A stretch of 64,000 bases of DNA from Ptiloglossa arizonensis (GCF_051014685.1 NC_135051.1:15705557-15769556); one strand, 5' to 3'; shown: positions 22,580 through 35,024, numbered from the stretch's first letter. Notes: generated from the sequence alone by a model not told the origin. Numbers and translations: made by a program.

Positions 22580-23780
22580 GTAACCTTACATTCCCCCCAT
22601 GGTCTCTACGTTTGTCCACGTTGTGCAGCGTCGATTGCGTAATTCAGAACGCGGAGCAGCCAGCCCGGAAACGCTCGAGAATAAGCAGGCGAGCGGTAAT
22701 CCGTGCGTTAACGCAATCCAGATAAATCGATTTCAGCGTCCGTCGGCGACCTCGATAAAACGGTCATCGATTGTCGTAATAATTGTTACGTAATCGGCGC
22801 GAGAAGTGATAGCTCGCAACAGGTGAGGTTCCGTAATCGCGCGGAAGGACGTTTGCGTCCGCTTTTACGGGCGAAACGGAACGATTAAATAAGCAACCCG
22901 GCGCGCCAACACGTTCCGCGCGCTTTTTACTATGTACAGAGAAAATGTAACCGCGACTACTCGGGGCGGCGAGTGGCGATGACGTTGGTGGTGGTGGTGG
23001 TGGCGGCGGTGGTGGGGAGAGAGGAGCGAGTGGAGAATTTGTTCCCTTTTTTCCTCCCCGCGGTCTCCCTCGGCCCCTCCCCCACCTCCCATTCGTCCTC
23101 ACAGCCCTCAGTCGATAAGCATCGTGAGAGCCACGCACGTGTGCGCGATCGAGTCAACAACGTTGTCGGGTAACAAAACGAAACGAAAAGTCACACGCGA
23201 TAGCAATCCCATCGAAGCGTCGATCACGTTCGTCGGGGCGCGTGACGAGGCGCCACGTGACGCTCAACGATCGATTCCTGCGATCGAACGAACGAGAACA
23301 ACGTTCCGTCGATAGATCCGACGATCGTTCACGACGAGACGATCGCAAGAAGCGTACGACGAACCGAGCACACGCCACCGACGCGACCGCCGGGAATGCC
23401 CGCGCTCCAATTGGGCGCCGCGGTGGTGGTGTAGACCGGGTGGTGGGGGTAGGGTGCGTGCGGTGCGCTCCATACGGAGGAAAAAAGAAACCGGAAAAAA
23501 GAAAACGAAACTGGACCTCGCGGCGGCCGTCACGCCGCTCGTTTACCATATTTAACGCGCCACGTGCCGCCCCCACCCGAACATCTCGAGGATCGAGCCC
23601 CGTTGGATCTCTCGATCAATCAACGTGAAACAAACAGAGACGGCGGGGACTGTACGACTTTTTTTCTTTTTTTCTTCTTTTCTTTTCTTTTTTATTTTCG
23701 GGCCGGGAGAGATAGAGGGGGGACAGAGAGAAAGATTGTCTGCTCGCTATTCGCTTGATTGATTTTTCCACTCGCGCACG
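22580..23780. promoter_or_regulatory. CpG island, candidate promoter region
   Basis: High CpG density in contrast to both flanks. It contains a GGT/GGC-rich tract (22986-23018), a C-rich stretch on the same strand (23060-23095) and a T/C-rich tract (23660-23700). Frames of up to 140 codons occur on both strands at once and are Arg/Pro/Ser-biased, as expected from base composition. There is no TATA box, and no start-exon frame can be preferred. The promoter role is inferred from composition only. Confidence 0.35.
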
Positions 23781-25363
23781 TCTGTAGAGCACTACAGACA
23801 CACTCCCGGACGTTTTGATGAATCGTATTTGAAACAAATTTGTTTTCTTCGTGTTTACTCTATGCGCTCGGACCGCGTTCGCGTGATGTTGACAGGTAAA
23901 TAACGATGTGTATGACTCGGATACGCGTGGCAGTGTTTTTGAAATTTGACCTTGCGATTTCGTTCCACGACGTACGCGCCGAGAGAAAATTTTAGGGTTC
24001 GTCGCTTTATCTCGCGGAAGCTTTGTTAATCATTTTCTACCCTCTCTATATTTAGAATATTCTAAACTGATATTGGTACCATTTATATTTTCGTGTCCGG
24101 GGATATTTTATTAGCGCACTCTTGCGTGTTTTTGATGTTCTACGAAGAAAAGCATTTTGGAAATTTTCTTACAGAGAAGAAACATTTGATTCGAATGTTC
24201 GCGTAACGTGTCTACCACGTGTCTGTCTATTGAAACAATTGTGTAGAAATAGTTTTTCATACAAACTTTATTTTTACGTTTTGTGCTCGTGTCTCGAGAT
24301 CTAATTCAATTTTGAGAAAGATCGGTCCAGAGATAACGATAGCTACTTCTTGTAGTTTTTAATTTCTTCGATACACGTATTTATCTGTGAAACTTTTCAA
24401 AATCCTTCAAACGAATCTTACAAGTAATTAAGATTCCACGTAAAAGTAAATACAAACGAACATTTCTTTGGTAACTTTTTAATCATTCGAGAATAGAAAG
24501 ATCGACGAAAAAGATTCGAGAATTCGTCACCGGGTTGGAACTAATTGCAATTAACAATAATGCTGTGAAGTAATTATTGTACCCACAGATGAACGACAAT
24601 TGCTTGTAATTAGATCCGATACATTTGTGACGTATGGTAATATGGAAAACACGTGTAAACCATAGACAAATATTTCACAAATCGTTGCAATAATATTAAT
24701 ACGACATTTTGCATAAATCCGTATATTCTACGTACGTATATTTTTCATATCTGCAGAAATGTACGAAATCCATAATTTCAGAAACAGTAAATAAATCTGA
24801 GTAATTATACCTGCCTCCGTATTTCAAAATCAAAAATATCTTTTTGAAAATATGTAAAAAATGTCCATCCGTAAATATTCAAAAATATTCCCTTAAATCG
24901 TCGTTAAGTGTATGCACGTTCGTACGAAGATTTCGAAAACAGCCTAAGATCCTGCGCTCGCCCTTAAACCAGTTCAATTTAGTGCAACCACTCTATTTGC
25001 AGTGTGCACGCTTTTCTTCGCTGTCGTAACTCACAATTCGAACGTCATCGGGTTATCTGGCTCCCTCCTCCCGCGTTCAATTTGTCCAGATTCCCCGATC
25101 CGATAAAAGGGAATGCAATCAAGAGAGAGAGCACCGTGCCCGTCTGTCCTCGTTCCGAACGAAACCACGCTGCACGTCGTCGCGTTCGGGCGATCGTTAT
25201 TGTCGAACAGCGTGCATATACTTTAGGCACGATTCGGTTCATTCACTCGGTCGTTGTATTCCACCGTTCATTGACTAAGGTGTACGATAAACCACGTGTC
25301 TAGCACTTCTGGCACAGCCTGCACGACCTTGCCGCGTACGTACGCACCGTGTACTTTTACGTG
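23781..25363. other. Gene-free stretch, AT-rich then CpG-richer
   Basis: Nothing recognisable. Frames at 25004-25303 (plus) and 25045-25242 (minus) overlap each other and have no family resemblance. Confidence 0.45.
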
Positions 25364-26335
25364 TATGCACATACGTGGCTTTGCGTACAAGTAGTACACA
25401 CAGGGTGCTCGTTAAATGTTTCACCTAACATTGGAGGATATTCTTCCAATAGTACTGGTAAAGAGTGGTATACAAACGGGCATTTGTAAATGAATTCTTT
25501 TCGAGTTATAGATATCGAAAGTTATACATTAGAAGGAAGATTTGAATAATTGAATGGTTTGTACTTGGAAAATGTTTCACCTAACATTGGAGGATATTCT
25601 TCCAATAGTACTGGTAAAGAGTGGTATACAAACGGGCATTTGTAAATGCATTCTTTTCGAGTTATAGATATCGAAAGTTATACATTAGAAGGAAGATTTG
25701 AATAATTGAATGGTTTGTACTTGGAAAATGTTTCACCTAACATTGGAGGATATTCTTCCAATAGTACTGGTAAAGAGTGGTATACAAACGGGCATTTGTA
25801 AATGCATTCTTTTCGAGTTATAGATATCGAAAGTTATACATTAGAAGGAAGATTTGAATAATTGAATGGTTTGTACTTGGAAAATGTTTCACCTAACATT
25901 GGAGGATATTCTTCCAATAGTACTGGTAAAGAGTGGTATACAAACGGGCATTTGTAAATGCATTCTTTTCGAGTCACGAATATCGAAAGTTATACATTAG
26001 AAGGAAAATTTGAATAATTGAATGTTCTGTACTTGTAAAATGTTTCACCTAACATTGGAGGATACAAGAGTGGTATACAAACGAATATTTGTGAATGCAT
26101 TCTTTTCGAGTTATGGATATCAAAAGTTATACATTAGAAGGAAGATTTGAATAATTGAATAGTTTGTACTTGTAAAATGTTTCACCTAACATTGGAAGAT
26201 ACGAGAGTGGTATACAAACGAACATTCGTAAATTCTTTTCGAGTTACGAATATCGAAAATTATACATTAGAAGGAAGATTGGAATTGAATATATAATATT
26301 ATGCACATACGTGGCTTTGCGTACAAGTAGTACAC
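25364..26335. repeat. 36-bp direct repeat bracketing the 156-bp array
   Basis: tatgcacatacgtggctttg continuing gcgtacaagtagtacac is identical at 25364-25399 and 26300-26335. The first copy is followed by acagggtgctcgttaa and the array. The second lies immediately after the last array unit, inside the loop of a perfect inverted repeat. Confidence 0.92.
25414..26299. repeat. 156-bp tandem array, 6 copies, first four nearly identical
   Basis: The unit starts aaatgtttcacctaacattg and includes gaggatattcttccaatagt, aaagagtggtatacaaacgg, gcatttgtaaatgcattctt and ggaagatttgaataattgaa. Units begin at 25414, 25570, 25726, 25882, 26038 and 26175. The first four spacings are exactly 156 bp. The fifth is 137 bp because ttcttccaatagtactggta is missing, as it is in the sixth. 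Units 1-4 differ at only a handful of sites, so expansion was recent or homogenisation is ongoing. Confidence 0.95.
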
Positions 26336-26369
26336 TGTATATATACAATATATAATATTCAATTCCAAT
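26278..26369. repeat. Perfect 23-bp inverted repeat (hairpin) at the array end
   Basis: attggaattgaatatataat continuing att (26278-26300) has its exact reverse complement at 26347-26369. The 46-bp loop consists mainly of the second copy of the 36-bp bracketing repeat. This is consistent with a template-switch or foldback event that copied the array's left flank and inverted the array's right edge. Confidence 0.92.
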
Positions 26370-28763
26370 AATTGAATAATATGGGCTCGACGGCGTCAAA
26401 TACGTTTATAATGTTGATTATTGGTCGAGAACGATAGCACAGACTTGTTTAAAGCGAGATTCGTGTGGAGTCAGTGCACCGGACCGACATAACTGGGCAG
26501 TTTCGCTTAACCCTCAAGTAGGCGCGCAGGTGTCTGCAATATTTTTTTTCTTTTCGATTACCAGTAAAAATTTCTTTCGAACTGATCGTTTTTTTTTTAA
26601 TTTTTATCATACAAATAGTGTATTTAATGTTTCTTTTAACGAGATTTATAACAATAGAAAAACATATGCATCTAAACTTGTGTCTAGTTTCATCGAACGA
26701 AATGATGTATTAAAGAAAATGATATCATTGAGAAAATGTTCTCGCACAAACACAGCTTAATAAAAATAAAAATATCTTGGTCACGAAGACGAATAAAGGT
26801 GTGAAAATTTAACAATTGTTTTGGATCGTAATAAGTATGTACAAGAATTCCTATTTTCAGATGACGATAAATTGAAAGTACTTCTTGATAATGTACTAAA
26901 AAGTGGAAGAACTTAAACTAAATTTTTTCACAATTACAACTACAATTGACAATACCGATGGTTCCTTGGCACGCGCGTATTGTCTACCGAAGATTCGATA
27001 AACAGGATATAATTTACATGATTTTACACTTCGGAGCGACATTTATAGACTCTCTCCTATGACAATAAAATACGTCCTATCGGGAAGGGGGTGAAATATG
27101 GGAGGAGTTAGTGAGCCAACTGAGTTATGTGCTTTATCCAAGTGGGTGTAAGTAAAGTTCGAGATACACTGCGATAGCGGATAAGATAGACGTTAACATG
27201 TATCATAGTTGGATGCTAAGAATAATAGTATTGGTATTAGGGGTTGTTCCGTTTAATGGATACTGGTCAATCGTTTATCACGATGTATAATTGTTGCGTG
27301 ATAAATTAATATAGTTGAAGCTGTTCGAAATACGATACAAAGTGACGACGAATAAAATTTACGAGCTGTCGCAACAACTATAACTATTATACTACGAGAC
27401 AAAGAGTGTTGACCTCTCAAGGTCACTGAATGGCTCTCCCTACTAATCGTTCAATATCCTCCACCATAGTTTTTAATTACCCTCGTTATATGATTCAACC
27501 ATCCCATCTCGTTTCTTTTCGTTCGACGTTCGATCCATCGTTTGAGAAATATAAAATACAAACCAGCACGTTGTAAAAATACACGCATAAATATTCCATC
27601 TGATACGCTCCACATACGAGCACGTAACTACTAACGACAAACACATTTTATATCCAAAGCAGGTACCATCCCTGTACAATGTATAAATACACATCAGACG
27701 CGTTCTGAACTCAAGTGTCCTCGGTTGGTCTTCAACAGTCTTAAATGAGTCGCGTTTACCACGAATCACCTCCTTCGAAATCGTACAATTTTCTTAGAAA
27801 CATCTCCGTGCGATTTCTCAGCGATTGGCAATAAAGAGGGCATCGGTCCTTACCAATCTTAATATTTCAGGCGCGATGAAGTCATTACGCATGCCATACG
27901 TGCACCAGATACCCATGTGTGTAAACCAGGGTATGCATATACGTGGTGCATAAACAAGGTGAGCTGTCGGGCGTAGCACGGTCGTATATAGGTGTACTTA
28001 CGCACGCGGGCTATATAAATGCACACAAATATAAGCAACGTGGTAACAGAGAAAGACGATCGTATTGGCTTCGCAGTGGTTTCTAAAGACAACATCTTCC
28101 CCATTGTGCGCGCGTTAATCGCGCATTTGCTGGCCTCTGTGTAGTTAACGCTGTGTACAGAGCCCCCGGAGCTTGGTTACGTGTGGAATGAGATTGTTGT
28201 GTACAGCAACCTCGAACACGTGTTCGTGTACACGCACATAAATATGAATATAGACACAGGTGTGCGTGGAAACGGTGTGCGTATTCGATCGTGTGTGCGT
28301 GTGTGCGTCTGTATGGCCCACCAGCCACGAAAATCCTCGACACCGGGCGAACGATTTCTGTTTCTTTCTTTCTGTTTTCGCGTTTCGTCTGTTTTTAATC
28401 GAATCGATAGGCCGACCATCAGGAAACGTAACCACAGGTGATAACGCGGTCACGATGAAAAGGCTTGCGTTGCGTAGCTCGTTCACCGGTTACGTACGGA
28501 ATGTCCGTGGTCAGGGTTGCAATCATTTTTTGGAAACAGATTTCAGTGGGTTTTCAGGTTGCGGTTTCCTCGATGACATCAATTGTTTCCCGATAGGGTC
28601 TAGGCACGTCGGTTTTTGACGCTGTCGTTGCTTTTACTTCAACGTCAAGGGTGCATCCTGCAACGTGAATAGTATGTACGATAGTTTGCAATAGAGCAGG
28701 CAGTGGTACAGTGACACGAAAAAAAAATTGCACGAAGAAGTATCTGCACGCTGTGTTATTGTC
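26370..28763. other. Gene-free stretch, AT-rich then CpG/CA-rich
   Basis: 26.5-27.4 kb is AT-rich with nothing recognisable. A good acceptor (cctattttcag) at 26861 is followed by only 17 open codons. 27.85-28.45 kb is richer in CpG and in TGTG/CACA runs, giving Cys/Val- and His/Thr-rich spurious frames on both strands. Confidence 0.4.
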
Positions 28764-28867
28764 ATTGGTTGCTAGATAAGTTTTGTCGTTCGATGAGAAA
28801 TAGAACAATTTGGAGATATTAATTGATCATTCTAGAATACGAGCCAAGTGTGAAGATTGAGAAAATA

Positions 28868-28995
28868 TTGGAAAGTCATTTCGTTTTACAAAATGGAGAA
28901 TATGTAATTTAATCAAATGTTTACACACTCTAAAAACATCGTGTTTCATTTCCACCAAAAAAAAAACAAACAAAATGACTTTCAGAACAACCCAA
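28868..28995 (-). mobile_element. 133-bp-family MITE, inverted copy
   Basis: Same family as the element at 7497 but in the opposite orientation. On the plus strand it reads ttggaaagtcatttcgtttt, then the central hairpin, then the A-rich block and ctttcagaacaacccaa. TA flanks the right end (28996-28997) and TA precedes the left end (28866-28867), where the first few terminal bases are lost. It sits about 30 bp from the start of a mariner-like element at 29027. Confidence 0.75.
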
Positions 28996-29026
28996 TACCT
29001 AGCGTACGTTTCACGCAATAGTAATA

Positions 29027-29345
29027 GGTTGCTCGATAAGTTTTGTCGTTCGATGAGAAACGGAGCTGTTAGGTTCGTCGTTTTATTTTTCTAAAAATGG
29101 TACTAATGTTTGGTGAACACGTGTGAAGTTTCACGCAGATCTGTCGACTCGTTCGTATATTTACGGTTGTTCAAAGTTGTAGTGTCGTAGTATATCTTTA
29201 CAATGGAAAAACGACGAAACTTATTGAACGAACCAGCATAAGGAAACTCACCTAACCTACAGGTCTGATTTTAACGAAAGTTTCTGGTTGAGTAAAGCAT
29301 ACTGGGTCGCGAATGGCATAATTCTTCTTTTTACGAAAAAAGAAT
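29027..29345 (+). mobile_element. Mariner-like degenerate element (inverted partner of 6010-6343)
   Basis: Starts ggttgctcgataagttttgt directly after TA (29025-29026), continues through tatttacggttgttcaaag, and reaches the inverted end cgacgaaacttattgaacga near 29234. It then shares a further 110 bp with the 6-kb copy. A solo copy of just the first 38 bp lies at 28764-28802. The element is non-coding and probably a non-autonomous or deleted mariner relative. Confidence 0.6.
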
Positions 29346-30282
29346 ATTCTCCAGAGGATAGAATCAAGATCTGAAGATTCAACATTTCTCCATCTTTTTA
29401 ATAGAATTTTTTTGGGGGACTTTTTCCAAAGTAGAACGATAGAATATTATACCCACGGCACTCTGTACAATGAAGAAATTTATTACATGTGAATTTATTA
29501 AATATACTTGATTTGAATTACATGTAAATTAAACGTAGACTATTAAAACTGCAATATATAAACTCTCTGAGTCACTCATCCAGTTGATTGCAAATTACAT
29601 TACAATTTTTATTTCCAAAATTATTCAACATCCATTTTGTTGGGTGCTACAATTATTGTAAAAAAAAAAACTGATACAATCTTTCAATATATATTGTAAT
29701 CGTGTATATATAAATCTTCCAAAAGAAATACAGATGGAGTAATTTCTCGGATATTGATCAAATATGTTGCTCGAATTCGAGATCAGGTATTATTTTTATC
29801 TATAGATGAACAAAACCTTTGGTAGATAAAAGTTTCTGACAACGAACGAAAGATGAACAATATTTTATCCGTTGTTCGTCGACTGAAACTTGGAATTTCA
29901 ATTAGAAAATTAAATATTTCACAATGAACAAATAAAAGATTAACTCCTCAATGAAACAAACATCGTGGATAAATAGCTACACGTCGGTGTTATTCGTCTT
30001 CTTTCGTTCGAATAAAATTGTGCTCGTCCCTGTCTCCATTACTGTTTGTGTTTCTTCAACTCCAGCAACCGCCATTTAGAAGAATACAGAACTTGGTTCC
30101 ATTGTACTCCATTCATTGTCCTTTTAGAGTGGTGCGTTAGAGTTCCACCATTTCTGCCAAAAAATTCTCTGCTCATTTCTCGTATATTGATAACTGACGG
30201 TCTTGTTGCTCTAACACTGGACGAAATATAATTGTATCGTTAACAAAAATTTTAACTTATTCTTCATCTTGTTTCGAAAATA

Positions 30283-30418
30283 TTCGGTTGTTCTGAAAGT
30301 CATTTTGTTTCTCTTTTTTTGGTGGAAATGAAACACGATGTTTTTAGAGTGTATAAATATTTTATTATGTTATACATATTCCATTTTGGAAAACAAAACG
30401 ACTTTCTGAACAATCTAA
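30283..30418 (+). mobile_element. 133-bp-family MITE, full copy
   Basis: Starts ttcggttgttctgaaagtca after TA (30281-30282) and ends gactttctgaacaatctaa before TA (30419-30420). The internal order (terminal repeat, T-rich block, ggtggaaatgaaacacga, central hairpin, terminal repeat) is the same as in the copy at 7497. Its 3' part and the downstream flank are duplicated at 30650-30910. Confidence 0.78.
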
Positions 30419-30910
30419 TAGAGTAACTTTCGGTCTAATAATTCTATAAACAAACAGAACCGATGTAGGTCCTTTAACGCTGTAAAAACTATTCGAGTAG
30501 GTTAACACGATATCCTGGTAAACAATATTAATTGGTCTTTAAAATACAGTTAGGCATAAAGTATCCAGAACGAAATTCACTACCGAGAGTTCAATTTCGA
30601 ATTAGTAAACGTTATACTTTTCAAGAAGCTTTCAAATTCTATAAACAAACACTTTTAGAGTGTATAAACATTTGATTAAATTATATATTCTCCATTTTGA
30701 AAAACGAAACGACTTTCCAAACCACCTAATAGATTAACTTTCGGTCCAATAATTCTATAAACAATCAGAACCGGTGTAGGTCCTTTAAGTCTGTAAAAAC
30801 TATTCGAGTCTTTAAAATACAGTTAGGGATAAAGTGTCCAGAACGAAATTCACTACCGAGAGTTCGATTCCGTATTAGTAAACATTACACTTTTCAAGGA
30901 GCTTTCAGAT
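30338..30910 (+). repeat. Segmental tandem duplication of about 310 bp with a breakpoint inside a MITE
   Basis: Copy 1 (about 30338-30648) runs from the middle of the MITE through actttcggtctaataattc, gatgtaggtcctttaa, ccagaacgaaattcactacc and ttttcaagaagctttca. Copy 2 (about 30650-30910) repeats this order, starting with the MITE half at 30652. Copy 1 carries about 38 extra bases after ctattcgagt, so one copy has an indel. The MITE was therefore present before the duplication. Confidence 0.75.
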
Positions 30911-31102
30911 TAGCACAGAATGATAATACGCGAAAACGGGGAACACCTGACCCGTTTCGAGTTGAATCGAATCCAAACATTACCGTGGTCTGTGTTTGTT
31001 ATCCTTGTAGACGACCTCTGGGAACCGAAATTGAGGCAAACGTTGCGTTTGCCTTAGAAAAGGATCAGTCTTACTTGACTTTCGGTTTCGAGCATATCGT
31101 TC

Positions 31103-31525
31103 TTGGCCGTATTGTGTTTAACGTGCCTCGTGAGATCGAACTCGGTCGTTGTTTTCGTTAACAATGAAAACGCAAATGGTGACGCTTCCGTGACACACCG
31201 AACGCCTCTGTGTCTTCGTTTTATATTACAAACAGTGAACAGCTTCGGTCTCCGTACGTGTATTCCTCGATTGCGTGCCTTAGACGCGTTTCAAGCATCC
31301 CTGGATAGGGTTCATCGGACGCAGGATTCTGCGGTTGAAGGTAGGAAGATCGATAATCTGTTTATGATAGGAGACGCACAACAATATTATCTCGCGGGTA
31401 ACGTTCACGTTTGGTATTCCATTCTCGACCCGAGAAATACAACGGTCTGCGAAAGAGAAGTTTTGCTCGTTGCGTTCGACCTACGAAGAGATTCGACATT
31501 TTTCGTCGTCAACTTATCTTCGTAG
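31103..31525 (+). other. Unrecognised 140-codon open frame
   Basis: The frame runs open from a TTG codon to a stop at 31523-31525 in mixed-composition DNA. It shows no low-complexity bias but also no motif, signal peptide or family resemblance I can name, and there is no clear acceptor at its start. It could be an exon of an unknown gene or chance. Confidence 0.15.
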
Positions 31526-33114
31526 ATATTCACGTGGCACGATTTACGTGGCTGGCCCTATTCAGGGTGACCCATTTCACGCGAGCACTCTAAATATTTT
31601 GTCGCTCCTGGTGTCTGGGACGGAAAATCTTTCAAAATATTAACCGCTGTAAAGATCGATGTGACGCTTTTTTTTTTTTTTTTTTCTCGTCGGTCGTATT
31701 GTGTATTTTAGATTTTAAGATCGTTTGGGTTTCTTTTAAAGCGGTGATGAAAAATATGTGTATATAGATATTTTTATCGACAGTTATAAGGTTCGTTAGG
31801 GTGACCTTCGGGTAACCTTGAGCATGAAAATTTCCGTTTGCATAAATTGCATAATTTGCTTCGTTTGCATAATTTGAATACCTCGAGTTGTATTTTTATT
31901 CGATTAGTAAACAAGAATGTCGCTTGTTTTGTTAATGTATGGACGATAATTGTACTAATATTTGGCAATAGAAGATTGTACAAGTACATACTATAAGTAG
32001 TAGATGGCTTTTTATGCATTTAATTAAAATGATTATTGTAGCAGGAAGAGTACTAAAAAATATCTTGAATATTGCTCTTCTCGATGTATGTACATTTGGT
32101 AGGATCGCTGATTTTAATTTGGTGTTAGCTAAAATGGAGTATAAATAGAAAAATATAATATCGTTAAAAGAAACACATAAATGTCATCTCGAAGCTAACA
32201 TTCATCCTTCGTAACAGTTATAATAAATACAATTGTTGAAAAGTTAAGAACTTGAGAATCAGGATTGCAAAGAGTATAGAAACGAAAAAATTCACGTTCA
32301 ATCTTCGTATCCAGGTAATGTTAGCAAATATATTAGAAAATTGCAAATTGAATATACAACGGAAACCTACTTAAAAATACATATCAGAACGAGTGGGAAA
32401 AGAAACGAATAATTTTGTTCAAACGATCGTTTCCTTAAATTATTTTATTCGGAATAAAATTGAAACCAATATTTATTCGTAACGTATATCAACCTCGCAA
32501 TAATGGTAAATTTGATCGAATATTTACATCATTATGTGATACATAACATTACTTTTTCGTATCACTGTATTAAATATAATTTAAGAAACGAAACGTTCAA
32601 GTATACGTGAGTATCCTTAACGATTTTGCCATGGCGATCAACCGTCTCACTTGTGACATCACGATTGGAACGTTTCCTGTTTCAATTTACACTTTGTCGT
32701 GTAAACGGAACACACGCATTTAGGTTAGTCAGGCTGAACGGGACACCCTGTACGTACGCGCACGTTTTTGTTGTTCTTTCTCTAACACGTGGTTCGATGA
32801 CTTGTTTTCCACGCGTCCGTGCGATCCACGGCAACCTGTATCACGTTACATGAGAAACTGAGGGTGGTGAAATGGGTAGTCGATGGGCTAGTACCGCGGT
32901 ACAGGTGCACAGGACACGTGTATTCTTGCGGCACGACAAGATCGTCGGATTCTTGGCGAGAAAGCGAAACGCGACGACAATACGCTTCGTTGGCCGGATC
33001 GAACGAACCGTGCTTTACATCTGCCTTGGTAGTTTTATCGACTTAGACTCGAGTCAACTCCTTTCGCTTTTGTTGCAAGTTTGGTACTGAACTTAAAGCC
33101 GAGAGATCTATAAC

Positions 33115-34735
33115 GTGGAGAGCAAACGTTACAAGGAGAAATTAATATTCTTCGACGAGTCGACGATACGTGTCAGAAATTTTTTTATATTTAATATTAA
33201 ATTGGACATTTAATGCAAAGAAATATTTTCGATACATCGAGCTATATTAATACTATTTATTTAATTGAAGTAAAAAGAAATTAATATTCTTCGACAAGTC
33301 GACGATACGTGTCAGAAAGTTTATGTTTAATATTAAATTCGTCATTAAATGCAAAGAAATATTCTTGATATATCGAGCTATATTAATATTATTTAGTTAG
33401 CTGAGGTCATCGATAAGAGTATTCTAGTGAAAAGCAAACGTTACAAGGAGAAATTAAAATTCTTCGACGAGTCGACGATACGTGTCAGAAATTTTTTTAT
33501 ATTTAATATTAAATTGGACATTTAATGCAAAGAAATATTTTCGATACATCGAGCTATATTAATACTATTTATTTAATTGAAGTAAAAAGAAATTAATATT
33601 TTTCGACAAGTCGACGATACGTGTCAGAAAGTTTATATTTAATATTAAATTTGTCATTAAATGCAAAGAAATATTTTCGATACATCGAGCTATATTAATA
33701 CTATTTATTTAATTGAAGTCATCGGTCTAAGAGTTTTCTAGTGAAAAGCAAACGTTGCAAAAAGAAATTAATATTCTTCGACAAGTCGACGATACGTGTC
33801 AGAAATTTTTTTATATTTAATATTAAATTCGTCATTAAACGCAAAGAAATATTTTCGATACATCGAGCTATATTAATACTATTTATTTAATTGAAGTAAA
33901 AAGAAATTAATATTCTTCGACAAGTGGACGATACGTGTCAGAAAGTTTATATTTAATATTAAATTCGTCATTAAACGCAAAAAAATATTCTTGATACATC
34001 AAGCTATATTAATATTATTTAGTTAGCTGAGATCATCGATAAGAGTATTCTAGTGAAAAGCAAACGTTACAAGGAGAAATTAAAATTCTTCGACAAGTCG
34101 ACGATACGTGTCAGAAAGTTTGTATTTAATATTAAATTCGTCATTAAACGCAAAGAAATATTCTTGATACATCGAGCTATATTAATATTATTTAGTTAGC
34201 TGAGATCATCGATAAGAGTTTTCTAGTGAAAAGCAAACGTTGCAAAAAGAAATTAATATTCTTCGACAAGTCGACGATACGTGTCAGAAATTTTTTTATA
34301 TTTAATATTAAATTCGTCATTAAACGCAAAGAAATATTTTCGATACATCGAGCTATATTAATACTATTTATTTAATTGAAGTCATCGGTCTAAGAGTTTT
34401 CTAGTGAAAAGCAAACGTTGCAAAAAGAAATTAATATTCTTCGACAAATCGACGATACGTGTCAGAAAGTTTATATTTAATATTAAATTGGTCATATTAA
34501 TTCTATTTAGTTAATTAATTGAAGTCATCGGTAAGAGTTTTCAAGTGAAAAGCAAACGTTGTAAGAAAAAATAAAAATTCTTCGACAAATCGACGATACG
34601 TGTCAGAAAATTTATACTCAACATTAAATTCGCCATTAAACGCAAAGAAATATTCTTGATACATCGAGCTATATTAATATCATTCAGTTAACTGTTTGAA
34701 GTCATCGGTCCAAGAGTTTTCCAGTAGATGCTTCT
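33115..34735. repeat. Higher-order tandem array, alternating units of about 139 and 173 bp, 10 copies
   Basis: The landmark gacgatacgtgtcagaaa occurs near 33162, 33301, 33474, 33613, 33788, 33927, 34100, 34273, 34451 and 34592. The spacings are 139, 173, 139, 175, 139, 173, 173, 178 and 141. The long type carries an extra gtcatcgataagagttttct, gtgaaaagcaaacgttac block that the short type lacks. The left half is therefore a series of dimers of 312-314 bp, while the right half reverts to long monomers. Confidence 0.93.
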
Positions 34736-34738
34736 TTC

Positions 34739-34904
34739 GACGTGACACGATTAATCGTTTGAGCATTCTCCACTTTTCTGAAATGAAATTTCAACATTCC
34801 CGCGCTTGTTCCAAATTTCTACTAGCAGATGGCTAAAATGTTGACGTTGATTTTTGTCCGAACCCTCTTGTAATTGGATATTGAACGATTAATCGTGTCA
34901 CGTC
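34739..34904. mobile_element. 166-bp element with perfect 21-bp self-palindromic terminal inverted repeats
   Basis: GACGTGACACGATTAATCGT plus T (34739-34759) is matched exactly by its reverse complement at 34884-34904. Each arm contains the 12-bp perfect palindrome ACGATTAATCGT, so the arms can pair with each other or fold on themselves. The 124-bp interior has no frame. Outside the arms, cttt/aaag extends the symmetry with a one-base offset, and no clear target duplication is visible. It begins right after the end of the 33.1-34.7 kb array. It could be a MITE or foldback element, or a regulatory dyad; I do not recognise the family. Confidence 0.7.
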
Positions 34905-35024
34905 AAAGGCGCGAAATACCGAAAGAGTCTCACCGATGAGTACAACCATTTACTAAATCGTGAATTAGTTAATACTTAATCGATTATAATGACAGAAAGA
35001 AAAAATTTCATTAATTACGTTTAA

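Noticed and set aside
26861..26915. Possible exon after cctattttcag
   Set aside because: Only 17 open codons follow, with no donor or polyadenylation context.
31665..31690. Long poly-T as a possible retroposon tail (minus strand)
   Set aside because: No target duplication and no recognisable retroelement sequence next to it.
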